Positions 10,910-22,021 of a stretch of DNA of 64,000 nt are shown piece after piece. Both the position numbers and the translations under genes were made by a program. How positions within the stretch are numbered: position 1 is the stretch's first letter; every line of letters starts with the position of its first letter. The notes below the pieces were generated by a model. The model saw only the letters and a program-made list of their open reading frames with translations. It was not told the DNA's origin and did no database searches. The DNA is from Isoetes taiwanensis (Eukaryota; Streptophyta; Lycopodiopsida; Isoetales; Isoetaceae). The DNA lies in the NCBI GenBank assembly GCA_021234155.1, contig JAJEKV010000020.1, positions 18,781,018 to 18,845,017 of the forward strand, given 5' to 3'.

Positions 10910-11551
10910 ACCAGAAGGCTTTAGCAAGGTAAGACTCATTAGGTGGGCTTGGTGTGCGGTATGCAAGGTCTGTTTCGCTATCGAAGTTATCATCAAACGG
11001 CTAACATGCAACGTCATGTATCTTGCATTTTCTAATGAGGTTTCTTGTTCCCTTGGAGTCAATGTTGGTAGTTGTGATATTTGGTCTGCTGAAAATGAGT
11101 TAGCTAGTCCAAAAGGTGTGATGTCTTCGAGCACAGAGAACCCATGTATGTTTGCTTCTTCCATTGTCGAGTATGCTGCTTTTGACATATAGGAATCTAG
11201 AATCGTATTTATGGCATTTCTTGATAGTATACAGATTCCACTTCGAGGGTTAGGCCTTTCGTATAATGTTTGGAACTTCTTTACGAACTTATTGTGTATA
11301 AGCAAATAGCCTAAAATGTTTTTGATCCTTGTATGATTGGTGTTCTCTGTTTCTTCATTATCTATCTCAGACAAGCTAATGGATTGTCCAACAAGCTTCT
11401 TCGTTGAGGTGTTCCAGTGGCAATACAATTCATACGATTGGTAACATTGACTGATACATCGACTAGTGACATCATTTGTGTGTAAAACACTGGTGCCAAT
11501 AGTACATCTCAGATGGTGAAAGGGAAGTCGTTTGGCACACTTCTGTTTCAC
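10910..11551 (-). CDS. Unidentified reading frame in the hAT interior
   Basis: An open frame of up to 303 residues starts at 11551. Its last third runs through A/T tracts into phenylalanine and lysine repeats, so only about 11551-10910 (some 210 residues) is plausible protein. That part is balanced in composition and begins MKQKCAKRLPFHH. I recognise no domain. Together with the small frame upstream (11676-11885) it could be exons of a captured gene or of another transposon. Confidence that it is a working gene is low. Confidence 0.3.
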
Positions 11552-11675
11552 TAGTGTAATATTTGCGACATGTTAAGTGGTTGTTTGATGATTCGGTGCT
11601 AATGAATTGGTACAGAAATGGATTTGTTAAACTCAAGGGCGGTATCTCTTCACCATCCCACTTGTTGGAAAATGA

Positions 11676-11885
11676 CTAACTCCTTTGTTCGTCATAGAAC
11701 TCGCAACGGCCACAAACTGCACAAACACTTTGGTTTTTTACAGTTTGATTTGTAAGCTCAAACCATTGGTTGTAATAATGATGTATTTCCAACCAAGATC
11801 CAGCAGATGGTTTCAAGATCATTTTCCTAAATCTGGATGTTCGTTCCCTAGCTTCTTGGCGTCTTCGTCTTAAACGATCACTCAT
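11676..11885 (-). CDS. Small Arg-rich frame with a CxxC motif, unidentified
   Basis: A 69-residue frame. The N-terminus is strongly basic (SDRLRRRRQEARERTSRFRK) and the C-terminus has a CAVCGRCEF motif. A basic start followed by a CxxC pair resembles the N-termini of some Helitron replicase proteins, but the similarity is too short to assign. If read through into the sequence below 11676 it meets a stop within a few codons. It lies just upstream of the frame at 10910-11551 on the same strand. Confidence 0.25.
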   Translation of the reverse strand: MSDRLRRRRQEARERTSRFRKMILKPSAGSWLEIHHYYNQWFELTNQTVKNQSVCAVCGRCEFYDEQRS

Positions 11886-12599
11886 GTTTATTTTGTAGGT
11901 ATGTTCCCTGCATTATCTACCCCTTATTATAGGTCTATCTCCATCAACTACTAATTAAAATAGAAATATATAGTACACACCTCAATATATGAAGTCCACG
12001 TTTTGCTTTGTTATGTCGATTGATATACCATATGAATTTAGCACGTGAAAGAATTCATGCACATTTGGCAAACTACAATCTGAATTGCATGCAAAGAATT
12101 TGACATGACGAAATTTGTTAGGTTTTTATTGTTGTTGTTGCTTAAAGAATTTATCCTGTACATTCTGCCTGTATATTCTGCCATTCTTATGCATAACAAT
12201 ACTTAACAATTGGGCTTGGCAAGTTGCTCAAATGGAGATTTTTTGGAGGTGTGTAATCTTTGAATGGTCTTCAACAATTGCTTTTGAGCTCTAGCATGGC
12301 ATTTTGATTACTTATGCCAATAATCACGCATCTCTTCCTGTAGATGGGTGGATTTCTTCATTGGCGAGCGGGATTTTTGCTAGAAGGACTGCTTATGTGT
12401 TCTTTTGCTGTGTTTGATTTCATCTTTAGTCCGATAAACTCAAGAGGTACGTTTCTTGCACCATGTAAATTGTTTCTTAACAATGGCCGCTGTTATGAGC
12501 TTTGCTTGATGTTTTTTCGGATATCGGTTTTAAGTCCGGTGGCAATGCCGCTCTTGCTGTTAAGTCGGTAGTTTGAATTTTTTGTGCTACCTTGTAGTT

Positions 12600-13433
12600 T
12601 GTTAGTGCTGCTTTTCTTTTCTCTCTATCAAATCTGTTGTTTTCCGGGCTGTGTGCTAGGGTTTCTGTGGCAACCGGTAGACACTTCGACGGACTGTATC
12701 TCTCACATCCGGTGTCAGATTTTTATGTGCTTGGGCTTGTTGGAAAGCTGGTTCAGAGAGCTTTCCAACGGTGTATGATACCTGCATGTTTGTCTTTGTT
12801 TCAGTGCTCAAATCTGCTGTTTTCCGGGCTGTGTGCTAGGGTTTTTGTGGCAGCCCTTCTTCTTCCTTCTTTGAGAAGTATAGCCCTCGCCTGATGCCGT
12901 TGTTGGCCTTGGCCACGCGGTGTTGAAAGGTGTGTGTTGTACTCTTATTGAAGGTTACGAGAATGTTTTACTAATTCATACCCTAGTTCCTGATGGTGTT
13001 GTTGATGAAAGTCTGACACCAATATAGGGATTGGCGTATGTTTTAGTAAGTATTCGATTGGTCTCGTCTTGCGGCAGAATTTTGATCGGTCATATCTCTC
13101 GCATCCAGTATCAGATTTTCATGTGCTTGGGCTTGTTGGAAAGCTGGTTCAGAGATCTTTCTAGCGGTGTATGGTACCTGCATGCTTGGCTTTGTTTCTG
13201 TGCTCAAATTGGCACTTTTCCAGGCTGTGTGCTAGGGTTTCTGTGGCAATTGGTAGACACTTCGACGGACTGTATCTCTCACATCGATTGGTCGATTTTT
13301 ATGTGCTTGGGCTTGTTGGAAAGCTGGTTCAGAGATCTTTCCAAGGTGTATGATACCTGCATGCTTGTCTTTGTTTCAGTGCTCAAATCTGCACTTTTCC
13401 GGGCTGTGTGCTAGGGTTTTTGTGGCAGCCGGT
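12600..13433 (+). repeat. ~180 bp tandem monomers upstream of LINE ORF1
   Basis: A ~180 bp unit containing GTGTGCTAGGGTTT, TCTCTCACATC and TTGTTGGAAAGCTGGTTCAGAGA recurs. The anchor GTGTGCTAGG occurs at 12651, 12831, 13227 and 13406. One further partly diverged copy lies between 12870 and 13226. The array ends directly before the first LINE reading frame. Tandem monomers in front of ORF1 recall the promoter monomers of mouse L1; a promoter role is inferred. Confidence 0.75.
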
Positions 13434-13479
13434 ACACACCAGATATCCAGGAGTCGTCGCCCAAGTCATACCCCAAGTC

Positions 13480-14800
13480 ATGGCCACAGACACAGTCCCG
13501 TGTGTGGACCCACACTTGGTTGGTGAGCTACCTCAGACCACACCAACCCATCCTGGGAAGGCCCAAACACACCAACCACCGGTTGACCCCACGCAGGCAG
13601 AGCCCTCTGGGGAAGACCATGAAGCGGGGCCACCAAGGAAGAGGCCTCGGGCAGAGGGAGAGACGTCTTCCATGAAGAGGGAGGCCCGAGCCAAGGCCCA
13701 GTCGACCCGACAGGCGGGCCACATAGGCAATCCGCCAGTCGAACCTTGGAGCCGCATCCAGGCGAGGGTTGAGGCCAACAGTGCATGCCTTGCAGGCCTC
13801 CCGACAGAGGTGGAGAACATAACATCTCGGATGTTGCGCAGGCAGTTGATGCCAGAAAAACGACGAATCACAGAATTGGAGGATCGCGTACGACAGGCAG
13901 ATGATGGCATCCACTTGCTACAATTTGACAGACAACAATACCAGCAGGAGCTTGCAGATATGAGGGGGCGTGTAGACACCGTGTTGGCAGCTATGGAAGC
14001 TGGGACGCAGGACAGGAACCGGGTAGAGCAGGAGACACTCGTAACCCTGTCTCGGATCCAGGCCGAGGTTGAGGAGGCTAAGGCCACGGCCCGAGGAGCA
14101 CAGGCCGCCCTCACCGCCGAGGTTCTTGAGGCCGCCAGCGTGAGAGACAAAGGATTCCGTGCCGCTGGAAGGAAGCCAGTGCGTAACTGAAGCTCTTCGG
14201 AGTAAGGATTTAGCACGAGATCGGGAGCTACAGGAGCTTCGGGCGGCCGTTGCCCAGCAAGGCAAGGGCCTCCATGCCGAGGCACATGAGCAACTCCGCC
14301 ATTGCATGCGGGAGATGGCAAGACATGACAACGTCCTGCAAGAGCCGAGCCCGCACTCGAAACGTAAAACCACAAGCAAAGAACACACCAACCCTGCGAA
14401 CCCACCAACCCTGGGACGCCAACTCCGAACGCATGCCGTGGACACATCGATCACGCCGGCCGCCACCCCGGGCGCCGCCACAAACTCTATGCCTCACCCA
14501 CTTCAACCAACACTGTGCCCCCGCCAACTTCGGGAACAGAGACGCAGGAGCCGCCCAATGTGGTAGTGCGAGGCCCGGCGGAGGAGTCGGGAGAACATCT
14601 CACTTCCCAACTCGGACATAGATCTTGGACGGATGATGTTCCCCAAAGACTGTGACCATTGGAAAGGCGAAGTCGTCATGGAATTCAAATACGACGCCCG
14701 CGGGTGGTCATCTTCCACGATTGAGAGCGTGCAGGCGGGTGGCCATCAAGGCGTGGCCGGAAGTTGAAGGGGACGGCTCAGACGTTGGCCGGGACTTGAC
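13480..14800 (+). pseudogene. LINE group 1 ORF1 (coiled-coil and RRM-like), frameshifted
   Basis: The likely start is the ATG at 13480, after the last 5' repeat. The first frame runs to 14190 and continues with one shift in 14159-14566. It is proline- and charge-rich, then a long heptad-like coiled coil rich in Glu, Gln, Arg and Ala. The end of ORF1 (about 14680-14830) is broken here. In copy B it reads RVVIFTVESVP and LKGTALYVDRDLTPAQQ, like the RRM-type nucleic acid binding region of many plant LINE ORF1 proteins. It would coat LINE RNA. The 304-residue frame on the opposite strand is only a shadow of this GC-rich region. Confidence 0.75.
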
Positions 14801-15049
14801 CCCAAAGAAGAAGAGACCCAAGGCATGAGTGGCCAAAGTCGAGGGACTGCCGCAGACATGGAGGGCAGCGGGGGCTGGTCTGGGGGAAGGATGCCAATCC
14901 AGGCACCAAAACGGGGGATGCAGCACTCCCGCCCCTCGAGTCCCCTCCGAGGGGCCCCAGCCGCACGTGCATCCACATCTTCCCCGCTCCCCCCAGGACC
15001 ACCACTACCATCGGACCTGAAGTGGCGATGCATGCCACTAAATAGGGAT

Positions 15050-15960
15050 CGTGCCTGCCGTGGTATCCTGGAATTGCCGCGGCTTTCCATGGCGAAGGGG
15101 GGATCTCAATTCGTCGCCATGGACATGGACCTTATCTTCCTCATGGAAACATGGGAACATGCTTTGGTCACGGGCTACCGATTTGCGGGGATACCGCTAC
15201 TCCGTCTTCAATGAGTGCACCGAAACGAGGACACGGAGGAATTGCGTGTTATTACCGCATGACCTTTGGCCCAATCGGTCTCCCTGTGTAAGGCAGGCAT
15301 GGCACAACAGATACCTGTGGGTACGAGTGCAGAACAGCGATGGCAGCCCTCTCTTTGTGGCGGCTTGCTACTTCCCCACATGCCGAGAGCAACTTTTACC
15401 GCGACGCACGGATGTGGATAAAGCGGGAGCCCTATGTCGATCTATATGATGACATACGGCTGATAGAACAATTGGGCAAGGTCATGTTGCTTGGAGATTT
15501 CAATGCGCGCACAGGGGCAGAGCAGATCCCAAAATTCGCACCTCTAGCTGAGGATGTGTTGCAAATGGACCCCGCAGAGATGGTTTGGCCAAGGCGCCGA
15601 TGACAGCCGATGACACCGGTATGGCCGGAAAGCTTTGCTGTCGGGCAAGATCTTTGACCCCGGTCATTTGCAATGGGTGGGCACGGTGGTCGCCGCCCTC
15701 CACCCGCTTCACTTGTAGACAGGAGAACCGGGGGCGGCACCAAAGGTGGTGGATTACGCAGCAGCGCAGACGCAGCAATGCCTACACTTGATCACTGGCG
15801 CCGATTGCTCCGGGACAGTGGTAGGGACGAGGAAGTAGACTCACCATCAGCCCCGTTTTGCAGATAGATTGGCGGGCCAACCGAAAGCACCCATTGCCCC
15901 AACACCCCATGTACCACGGTTAAGGCCCGGACTATGATCATGTGGCGGTCTGCGCGCGAG
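15050..15960 (+). pseudogene. LINE group 1 ORF2 endonuclease domain, broken
   Basis: APE-like endonuclease that would nick the target DNA. Visible motifs are VVSWNCRGF at the start (about 15060), the central VMLLGDFNART (about 15480-15515), and the diverged end of the domain near 15780-15850. Copy B preserves that end as QVVDYVLADDQ and WPDEEVDHHQP. At least three frame changes interrupt it, so no active enzyme can come from this copy as written. Confidence 0.8.
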
Positions 15961-16499
15961 GATGCTTGAGCATGAGTGCCGGAGTCTTTGCAACTCCCCA
16001 CACTTCAACAACAGACGGCCCGGCCCTGAACCAGCTCCTTCGAGGGTAGGGGATGATGCTTTGGGAGAGACCGCCTCGACGATCCACGAGCTGCAACCAC
16101 CTTCCCCCATAATCACCGGGTTCGATGATGAATGTCGGGAGGCTGAAACGATGGCTCCGCCAAGTGTTTGGACCCCCCACCATTCGCCCAAGAAGGCCGT
16201 CCGTCAATACCGCTCCTTCCTCAAGACCAAGAAAGCCGGTACTTTCTTGAGCACCAAAGAATCAGATGCTTGGTCTTCTAGACCGCCACCCTAGGGCCTA
16301 CGGAGAAAGGTCTTGAGTAAGCCCTGACCCACGGTGAAATATTACCGGAACAATGGGTGAGATACTTGCGGCGGTTGTATGACCCAATGGGAAGCCAGGG
16401 CACCGGTACCTCCATGAGCATGGGCCTATAATCCGGTCATTCTTGAAGGGGATGTCATAATGGGCTGCAACGCCCGCTAACGGGAAGGCGCAGATTTGG

Positions 16500-18240
16500 A
16501 TGGTATGCGGTGAGCTTCTCAAGTGGGCGGGCCCCAATGGTGCCGGTTCTCACAAAGACTCTTCAGCGAGGGCATTGCAAGAAGGCTTCCCCCCGCACTG
16601 GACTACCAGTAGAGTTGTGCCCATATACAAAGCAGGGGACCCCCACAGCCCAGCCAACTATCGTACCATTATGGTCAGTTCTGTCTTTGCCAAGTTGCTT
16701 GCCGGGATTCTTGAGCAGCGACTGACACTTTGGGCAGAGGATGGAGAAGTGCGGGCTCAAGACGCAGCGGGGCTTCCGCCCCGGCATTCTACTATTGACC
16801 ATATCTTCACTCTGCGAACTCATAGAGGATAGCCGGAATCGACGCCTTTAACTGCATCTTTGTTGCTTTGTGGATTTCGCAAAGGCTTTTGACACAGTGC
16901 CTCGGGATAAGTTGTGGGACAGATTGAGACAGCTAGGGACCCCCGTCGACTTGCAGAATGCTATATACAGACTATACGAGGCTTGCTCCGGTCGTCTCAC
17001 ACTGTCGGGGGAGCCCGTTGTTAGTAGCATTGGGGTGCGCCAGGGCTGCCCTCTATCCCCGACGCTCTTCGGCTTGTACATTGACCAGCTAGAAGAATGG
17101 CTAGGCCGAAAGCACGGGAGGGAGGGGCGCCAGATTGATGCACCACATAATCCGGCAACTCATATATGCTGATGATGTTGGCCTGCTCGCATATACCCCA
17201 GAGGACATGCAACGCCACCTGGATGCTTTGGACACTTTCTGCCAATTTACTGACATGAGAGTTAACTTGGCCAAGACAAGGGTGCTGCTGGTCCCATCAT
17301 CTCGGCACCCACGTCTTCCCTCATTCACTTACCAGAGGCAGGTAGTGGAGGTGGCTCAGTCTTATAAGTATTTGGGCATTGAGTTTTCTACTACCACACA
17401 CTGGGATGCATCCATCGTTACGGTCACCGCAGTCGGAAAGCCCCGTATGCAATGCAAAACAACAAATACAAGGCGTAGCCAGATGCATGGGGTCACCAGC
17501 ACACTTGTTCAGTGGCCTTGGTTGAACCGGGTCCTCCTCTATAGGGCGAAGTGTGGGGGGCCAGTTGATATCCCTCACCACTTGGAACGATCTAGAGCAG
17601 AGCATGAAAGCTTTCTTGGCCTGGCACCGGGAGTGAAATCCACGGTCCCATATCGGATCTTGCTCCAAGAGACGGGCTTCCTTCCATTACTGAGAGGGCT
17701 GCTTTGGAACGTCACATTATTTACTTCCGGAAGGTGGTGGCTATGGATGAAGCCCGGCTGCCCAACCTTGCTTTGGCAAGTGGCGATGGGCCCTTGGCGA
17801 CTCAAAAGCTTCTTTGGAAAGACAAGCAAGCCCAGTGGTTCTCGCTATGGAATGTGCAGCACACGATGTGGACCAGTGCATACACCGAAGGAACGCTGGC
17901 GCCTTTGAAGCAAAGATTTGGATGCTTGCTTCATGGCCAAGCTTTGGGATGCAGAGGCCCCATCACATGTCAAGGTGGCAAATTATCGACGCAGGTTAAT
18001 CCCATGCTCACGAGGGGCCCACACCACTACCGCGCGCACCCATCTACCCATGAAAAAGCGCAGGGTGATTGCTTCCATTCGCGACAGTGCACACCACCTC
18101 CGCATTGAGACAGGGGAGATGGATTGGGAGCCGCGTGAGGACATAGTCCGTCGATCGGCCAACAAGGGCGCCATTGAGGATGAAAGTCATGCCCTCCAGC
18201 CTGTCCGTGACGGGCATATCGGGCCTCGAGATGCTTTCGG
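16500..18240 (+). pseudogene. LINE group 1 ORF2 reverse transcriptase and C-terminus, broken
   Basis: The RT motifs in order are VVPIYKAGDPHSPANYRTI (about 16615), RHSTIDHIFTLRT (about 16780), FVDFAKAFDTVPRDKLWD (about 16870), GVRQGCPLSPTLFGLYIDQL (about 17030), and the catalytic LIYADDVGLLAY (about 17160). The catalytic aspartates of YADD are present. Downstream, RILLQETGFLPLLRGLL belongs to the C-terminal segment common in plant LINEs of this type. Frames change at about 16830, 17150 and 17460. Confidence 0.88.
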
Positions 18241-18419
18241 TTAGTTGTGCCCCATCAGGCCTTGCATGAGCTACTGAGCACGGCCTCTGTAGGCTTGTTG
18301 GGATCGTACCTCCGGGAGGTAATGGATACGCGGACTCAGTTATGCCCCCCGTCCGACATTAACCTCAGCTGTACTTGTGATTATGTATATAACTGTGCAG
18401 TATGTCAGCATCCTTATTG

Positions 18420-18572
18420 CTACTAAGGTTTTTCCCCCGAAAACCCTTCGGGGCGGGGGTTTTTTAATCCTGGTAGTAATACGCCTTCTGCTCTCTCTCT
18501 TTGTACTTGGATCCCATAGGCCAGTTGGTCTCCGTGGACGATAAAATCATATTCTATTCTATTCTATTCTAT
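18420..18572 (+). repeat. LINE group 1 3' end: hairpin and (ATTCT)n tail
   Basis: A strong GC hairpin (CCCCCGAAAACCC facing GGGGCGGGGGTTT) at about 18430-18462, then a conserved stretch ending GACGATAAAATCAT, then more than four ATTCT units at 18551-18572. The same end is found inverted at 22022-22170. A structured 3' end with short tandem tail is probably what the element's own RT recognises. Confidence 0.85.
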
Positions 18573-21546
18573 ATTTTGTTGATGAGCAAAACATTAATGG
18601 CTTCATTTTGTGCTGATGATTGTTGGTGCAAAGTAACTCCAATAACTATTGTGGGTGGCATTAATTTATGGCCTTTAGGCTTTCTTATTTTATTTTATCT
18701 TACGTTTGAGTTCTAGCCATTCTTGGTGTTGGTGTACTTTAATTTATTTTTTCTTACATTTGAATTATTGCTATTGGCGGTGTTGGCATTGTCATGGATC
18801 GATGTCTCTAAGATGTGTAACATATGAGCCTATAAAAATCTATCAATATATTGCCAAAAACATAAAGAATGGCTAGAGAATGGCCTTTAGAGCATAATTG
18901 TTGAGAGAAGTTTAATTTCCAATGAGAAATTTCGGCTTTTGTTTCATCCCTTTGAATGCCGGAAAACTTATTTCGTCGGCAGTCGATCAGTGGATCTTTC
19001 AAATGGTCTAGCTGCAGCATACAGGTACCTTCGTCCGGACGTTTCTTATTACGGTGATGACCAATTTTTCAGTTCCCATCAAATATTTGTGAATCGCCCA
19101 TTGTACATAAGAAACACTCTAGCGTGTTTACCTGTTTGTATATATAAATCTAACAGAGCTTGGCTGTTATACTAGGTGTAAGTTATGAAGGATAACAGAG
19201 CTGGTCAATGTATTGAAAATTGTATTTCCATCCACTGTTACAGTGCAAATTCAGAAGGTTGTTGTCATGTCATGATGTGCTCTGATTGCCACCGTGAGTC
19301 CTGCTTAGCCTGAAGAGATGCAGGATCGCCTTCTCTCAAAATAGGTCCCATTTCATAAGCAAGCCAAAGAAGTTGCTCTGTTGGACCTTCAGAACATTCA
19401 GCATCCTTTAGTCAGTAGCTATGGTATACTGGGTGGATAATCAAGAGGTTCAAGTCTTGAGGTCTGGGAAACCACAAAGCACTAAGAACTAAAATAATAG
19501 CATGTGCAGTTCATGAACAGTACCATTCAGAACCTATCAAAGGCTAAGTCATTAGCCTATATACATTCTGGCATGATACATTATTTCTAAAGGTACCAAA
19601 TTTGAAATCATTACTCTAACGTATATCTTCTGTCCTTTTCCCCACACTTGTGAATGTTCTTTTCTGTAAACTAACATGCTTTTTACAATCATATGCTTAA
19701 TAACAATATCAGCCATCTTGTTTGCCTTACAAAGGTTATGAAGAAACAGTGGATGTAAGAACATCTATTATGCAACCACTTAGGATAGACAACATTTTGA
19801 AGACATCAATCAAATTTTCAAAAACACTGCGAACCTTGTTTACTTCGTTTGCTTTCAGATTCCACAATAAGACACTTGTACGCAACAATATCTGGAAAGT
19901 AGGCCTCCACAATTATTTGTTGATTGGCTCGCAAAGATTATCAAGAAGAACACTACTTATTAACAACAATGGATTTACAAAGACTAGTTATAGCACAGTT
20001 GCATTGTAATTCAGGAACTGGTTACTCCATCAAAGCGAATCTAATTTTCCATTAGGACTTGTAGACTCCTTAATAAAAGAATCATTTTCAATAGCATCTG
20101 GATTTGGAACTCCAGCTGGACAGACGGTTTGTTACTCTCTCATAAAATTTGCAAGCAAATAGTCATGTTATTTCAATACCTATTTCAATCTAGTCCAGTG
20201 GCTCAATGGCGACAAGTTGCATTTGCACATGTAAAAGAAATCCATGTTTAAAAGCCAGTAAATAGCATTGCAACTAGCATATATACTCAGGGAATAACAC
20301 TAGGCAACACTATAAAAGATGTGTCTAGGGAGCTTTTGCAGACCATTCAACTCTTGAATGAGGAAGATTCTGATATAAGTTGCATTCAACTTTCTACTTC
20401 TCAGGGTCGACATGACGCCTGTTTTTCTCAGAGAAGGTAACCAGCTAGAGTCTCTGATAACATGAACCTTATTAAGGAGCAGCATATTTTCAAAAAAAAC
20501 AATGAGATGTCCATCTGCATATAGATTCTCCAACATACGACCTTTCCTTGCTATGCGAGGCAGTTGTTCACATCTACGACGTGGTTTTATAAGGTGTCCT
20601 ATTGGATGTCTGCTATAATTTGATGTTGACAAGGCATGCTAAGAGCATTCAGAACGTTGTTTATTTGCTGCGGATGCAATGCCTTTACAAGCTGCCTTTG
20701 CATCTTCACATCAATGTGTTAAGCTACTGTGAATCAGGTAAAGTTGCTACATCTCACATCGCATTCTTCTTAGAGCAGAATGTGCTACGCTGCAGATTCT
20801 TAGGAAAAATCATGGCAATTTGAAGCGGCCCTCAGTTGGGATTCTTACAAGCAGTAAGGTTATACATTCATACATTCGGTACATGAAAGACAATGACAGA
20901 CAAGGAAAGCTCTGCCTTGAAGAGAGTGATTGACTTACCAGTAACCAAGTTGAGTGTTTCACTAAGGATGCCAACTATTGTTCTTGATCTGAAGCAAGGG
21001 AACTCCCAACGCTTTGTAACAACAAATGCACAACTACCTGTTGTATTTGAAAAGGAAAGGAACAACATAAATCTTCAAGAACTTTTAAAAGATAGCATCA
21101 TTTTTAGAGCACAACAGAACGGGTGATTGCCTAGAATTCTATTACCGCAGCAAAAAACCCAAGGACTTTGAGAAGCTAAGCCGGAGGATGCTTACCTAGC
21201 TGGAAATTGTAGCAGGTTCAAAGATCTCTCTCAAATCGGCCCTTTTACATACTAGATATGTCTGCCAGATTGGAAAGCGGCCCATCCTCGTTAGGTTTAG
21301 AACCCAATACCAATAAACGTAAAATGAGAACAAGTACCTGACTGCCGGATTTCTTCAAAGCTTCAGAACTCGCAATATATGTGTCAAGGAAAAGGAAGCA
21401 CAGGGATCCTAAGGGACGCATATATCTCCAAACGGTTTCCGTTCCCCTGCCATATCCAATATCTAGTGTAACGGCACCTGTGTCATCTCCTTCACAAAGT
21501 TCGATGCAGGGCACAACAAAGGAAGAGCACAAGCCCGATGCAACAA
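18573..21546. other. hAT interior between the two LINEs, no gene recognised
   Basis: AT-rich DNA with only short open frames on both strands. The longest are 20300-20632 (minus, 110 residues), 19722-20009 (plus) and 20893-21126 (plus). None shows a motif I can name. Exon-like pieces of a captured host gene are possible but not supported by the sequence alone. Confidence 0.5.
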
Positions 21547-21746
21547 GAAGTTATTCCTTTGACCCTTTCCATCTCCGTATCCAATTTTTTTTCTGATTTT
21601 CTAATTTCCCTGGCCTTCGATTTGAGAAAGCAGAGATCCAATGGTGCAAAATAAGCCACATCAGATTTTGATGACATGGAAATTACACGTGGATAGGCTA
21701 GAATTTGAGAAAAGGCTGTAGGCCCGGTAGGGCTGGTGTGCTAAAA
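21547..21746. repeat. Internal border repeat, copy 1
   Basis: About 200 bp running from GACCCTTTCCATCTCCGT to GGGCTGGTGTGCT. It is repeated directly at about 30575-30757 with few changes. Each copy ends in an A tract. It is immediately followed at about 21750 by CTAGCAAAAGGCACACCAGAAGG, a second border sequence that also occurs at about 10896. Confidence 0.8.
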
Positions 21747-21749
21747 AAA

Positions 21750-21800
21750 AAACTAGCAAAAGGCACACCAGAAGGCTTTAGCAGGTAAGACTTTCTAGGC
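21750..21800. repeat. Internal module start border, second copy
   Basis: CTAGCAAAAGGCACACCAGAAGGCTTTAGCAGGTAAGAC-type sequence matching 10896-10946 closely. GGCACACCAG here is the inverted form of the CTGGTGTGCT that closes each module, so the borders look like short inverted ends. Confidence 0.7.
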
Positions 21801-22021
21801 ATGCCAAGGGTTATGGTCGAACAAGGTCAAAAAACTATCAAAGGGCCAAACAAGGTACCCAAGTTTTTCTCATTTTGAACATGTATGGTATATAATAAAT
21901 AGATCTGCTTTTCCATTTAGAAGATGGAAGGCTAAGTTTCATTTAAAATTCTATAGAAAAATACAAACTATTATTACGACAGGCATAGCCAGGTTAGGTT
22001 GCTTGAGGAATGAGTTGAATA

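Larger units (their letters stand above)
12600..18572 (+). mobile_element. LINE group 1, copy A (near full length, decayed)
   Basis: A GC-rich non-LTR retrotransposon inside the AT-rich hAT element. In order it has ~180 bp 5' repeats, ORF1 (from 13480), an APE-type endonuclease (about 15050-15960), reverse transcriptase (about 16590-17390), a C-terminal region (to about 18200), and a 3' untranslated region. That region holds a hairpin (CCCCCGAAAACCCTTCGGGG, near 18430) and ends in an (ATTCT)n tail at 18551-18572. Several frameshifts and stops break both frames. A second copy lies inverted at 22022-25965. Confidence 0.9.

Noticed and set aside
12600-13433. CRISPR-like or satellite array
   Set aside because: Units are ~180 bp, without short repeats and unique spacers, and they end exactly in front of a LINE reading frame in a plant nuclear context.
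13533-14447. A 304-residue minus-strand gene
   Set aside because: It lies antisense to LINE ORF1 in GC-rich sequence, has no domain, and is rich in Cys, Trp and Arg as expected of a shadow frame.
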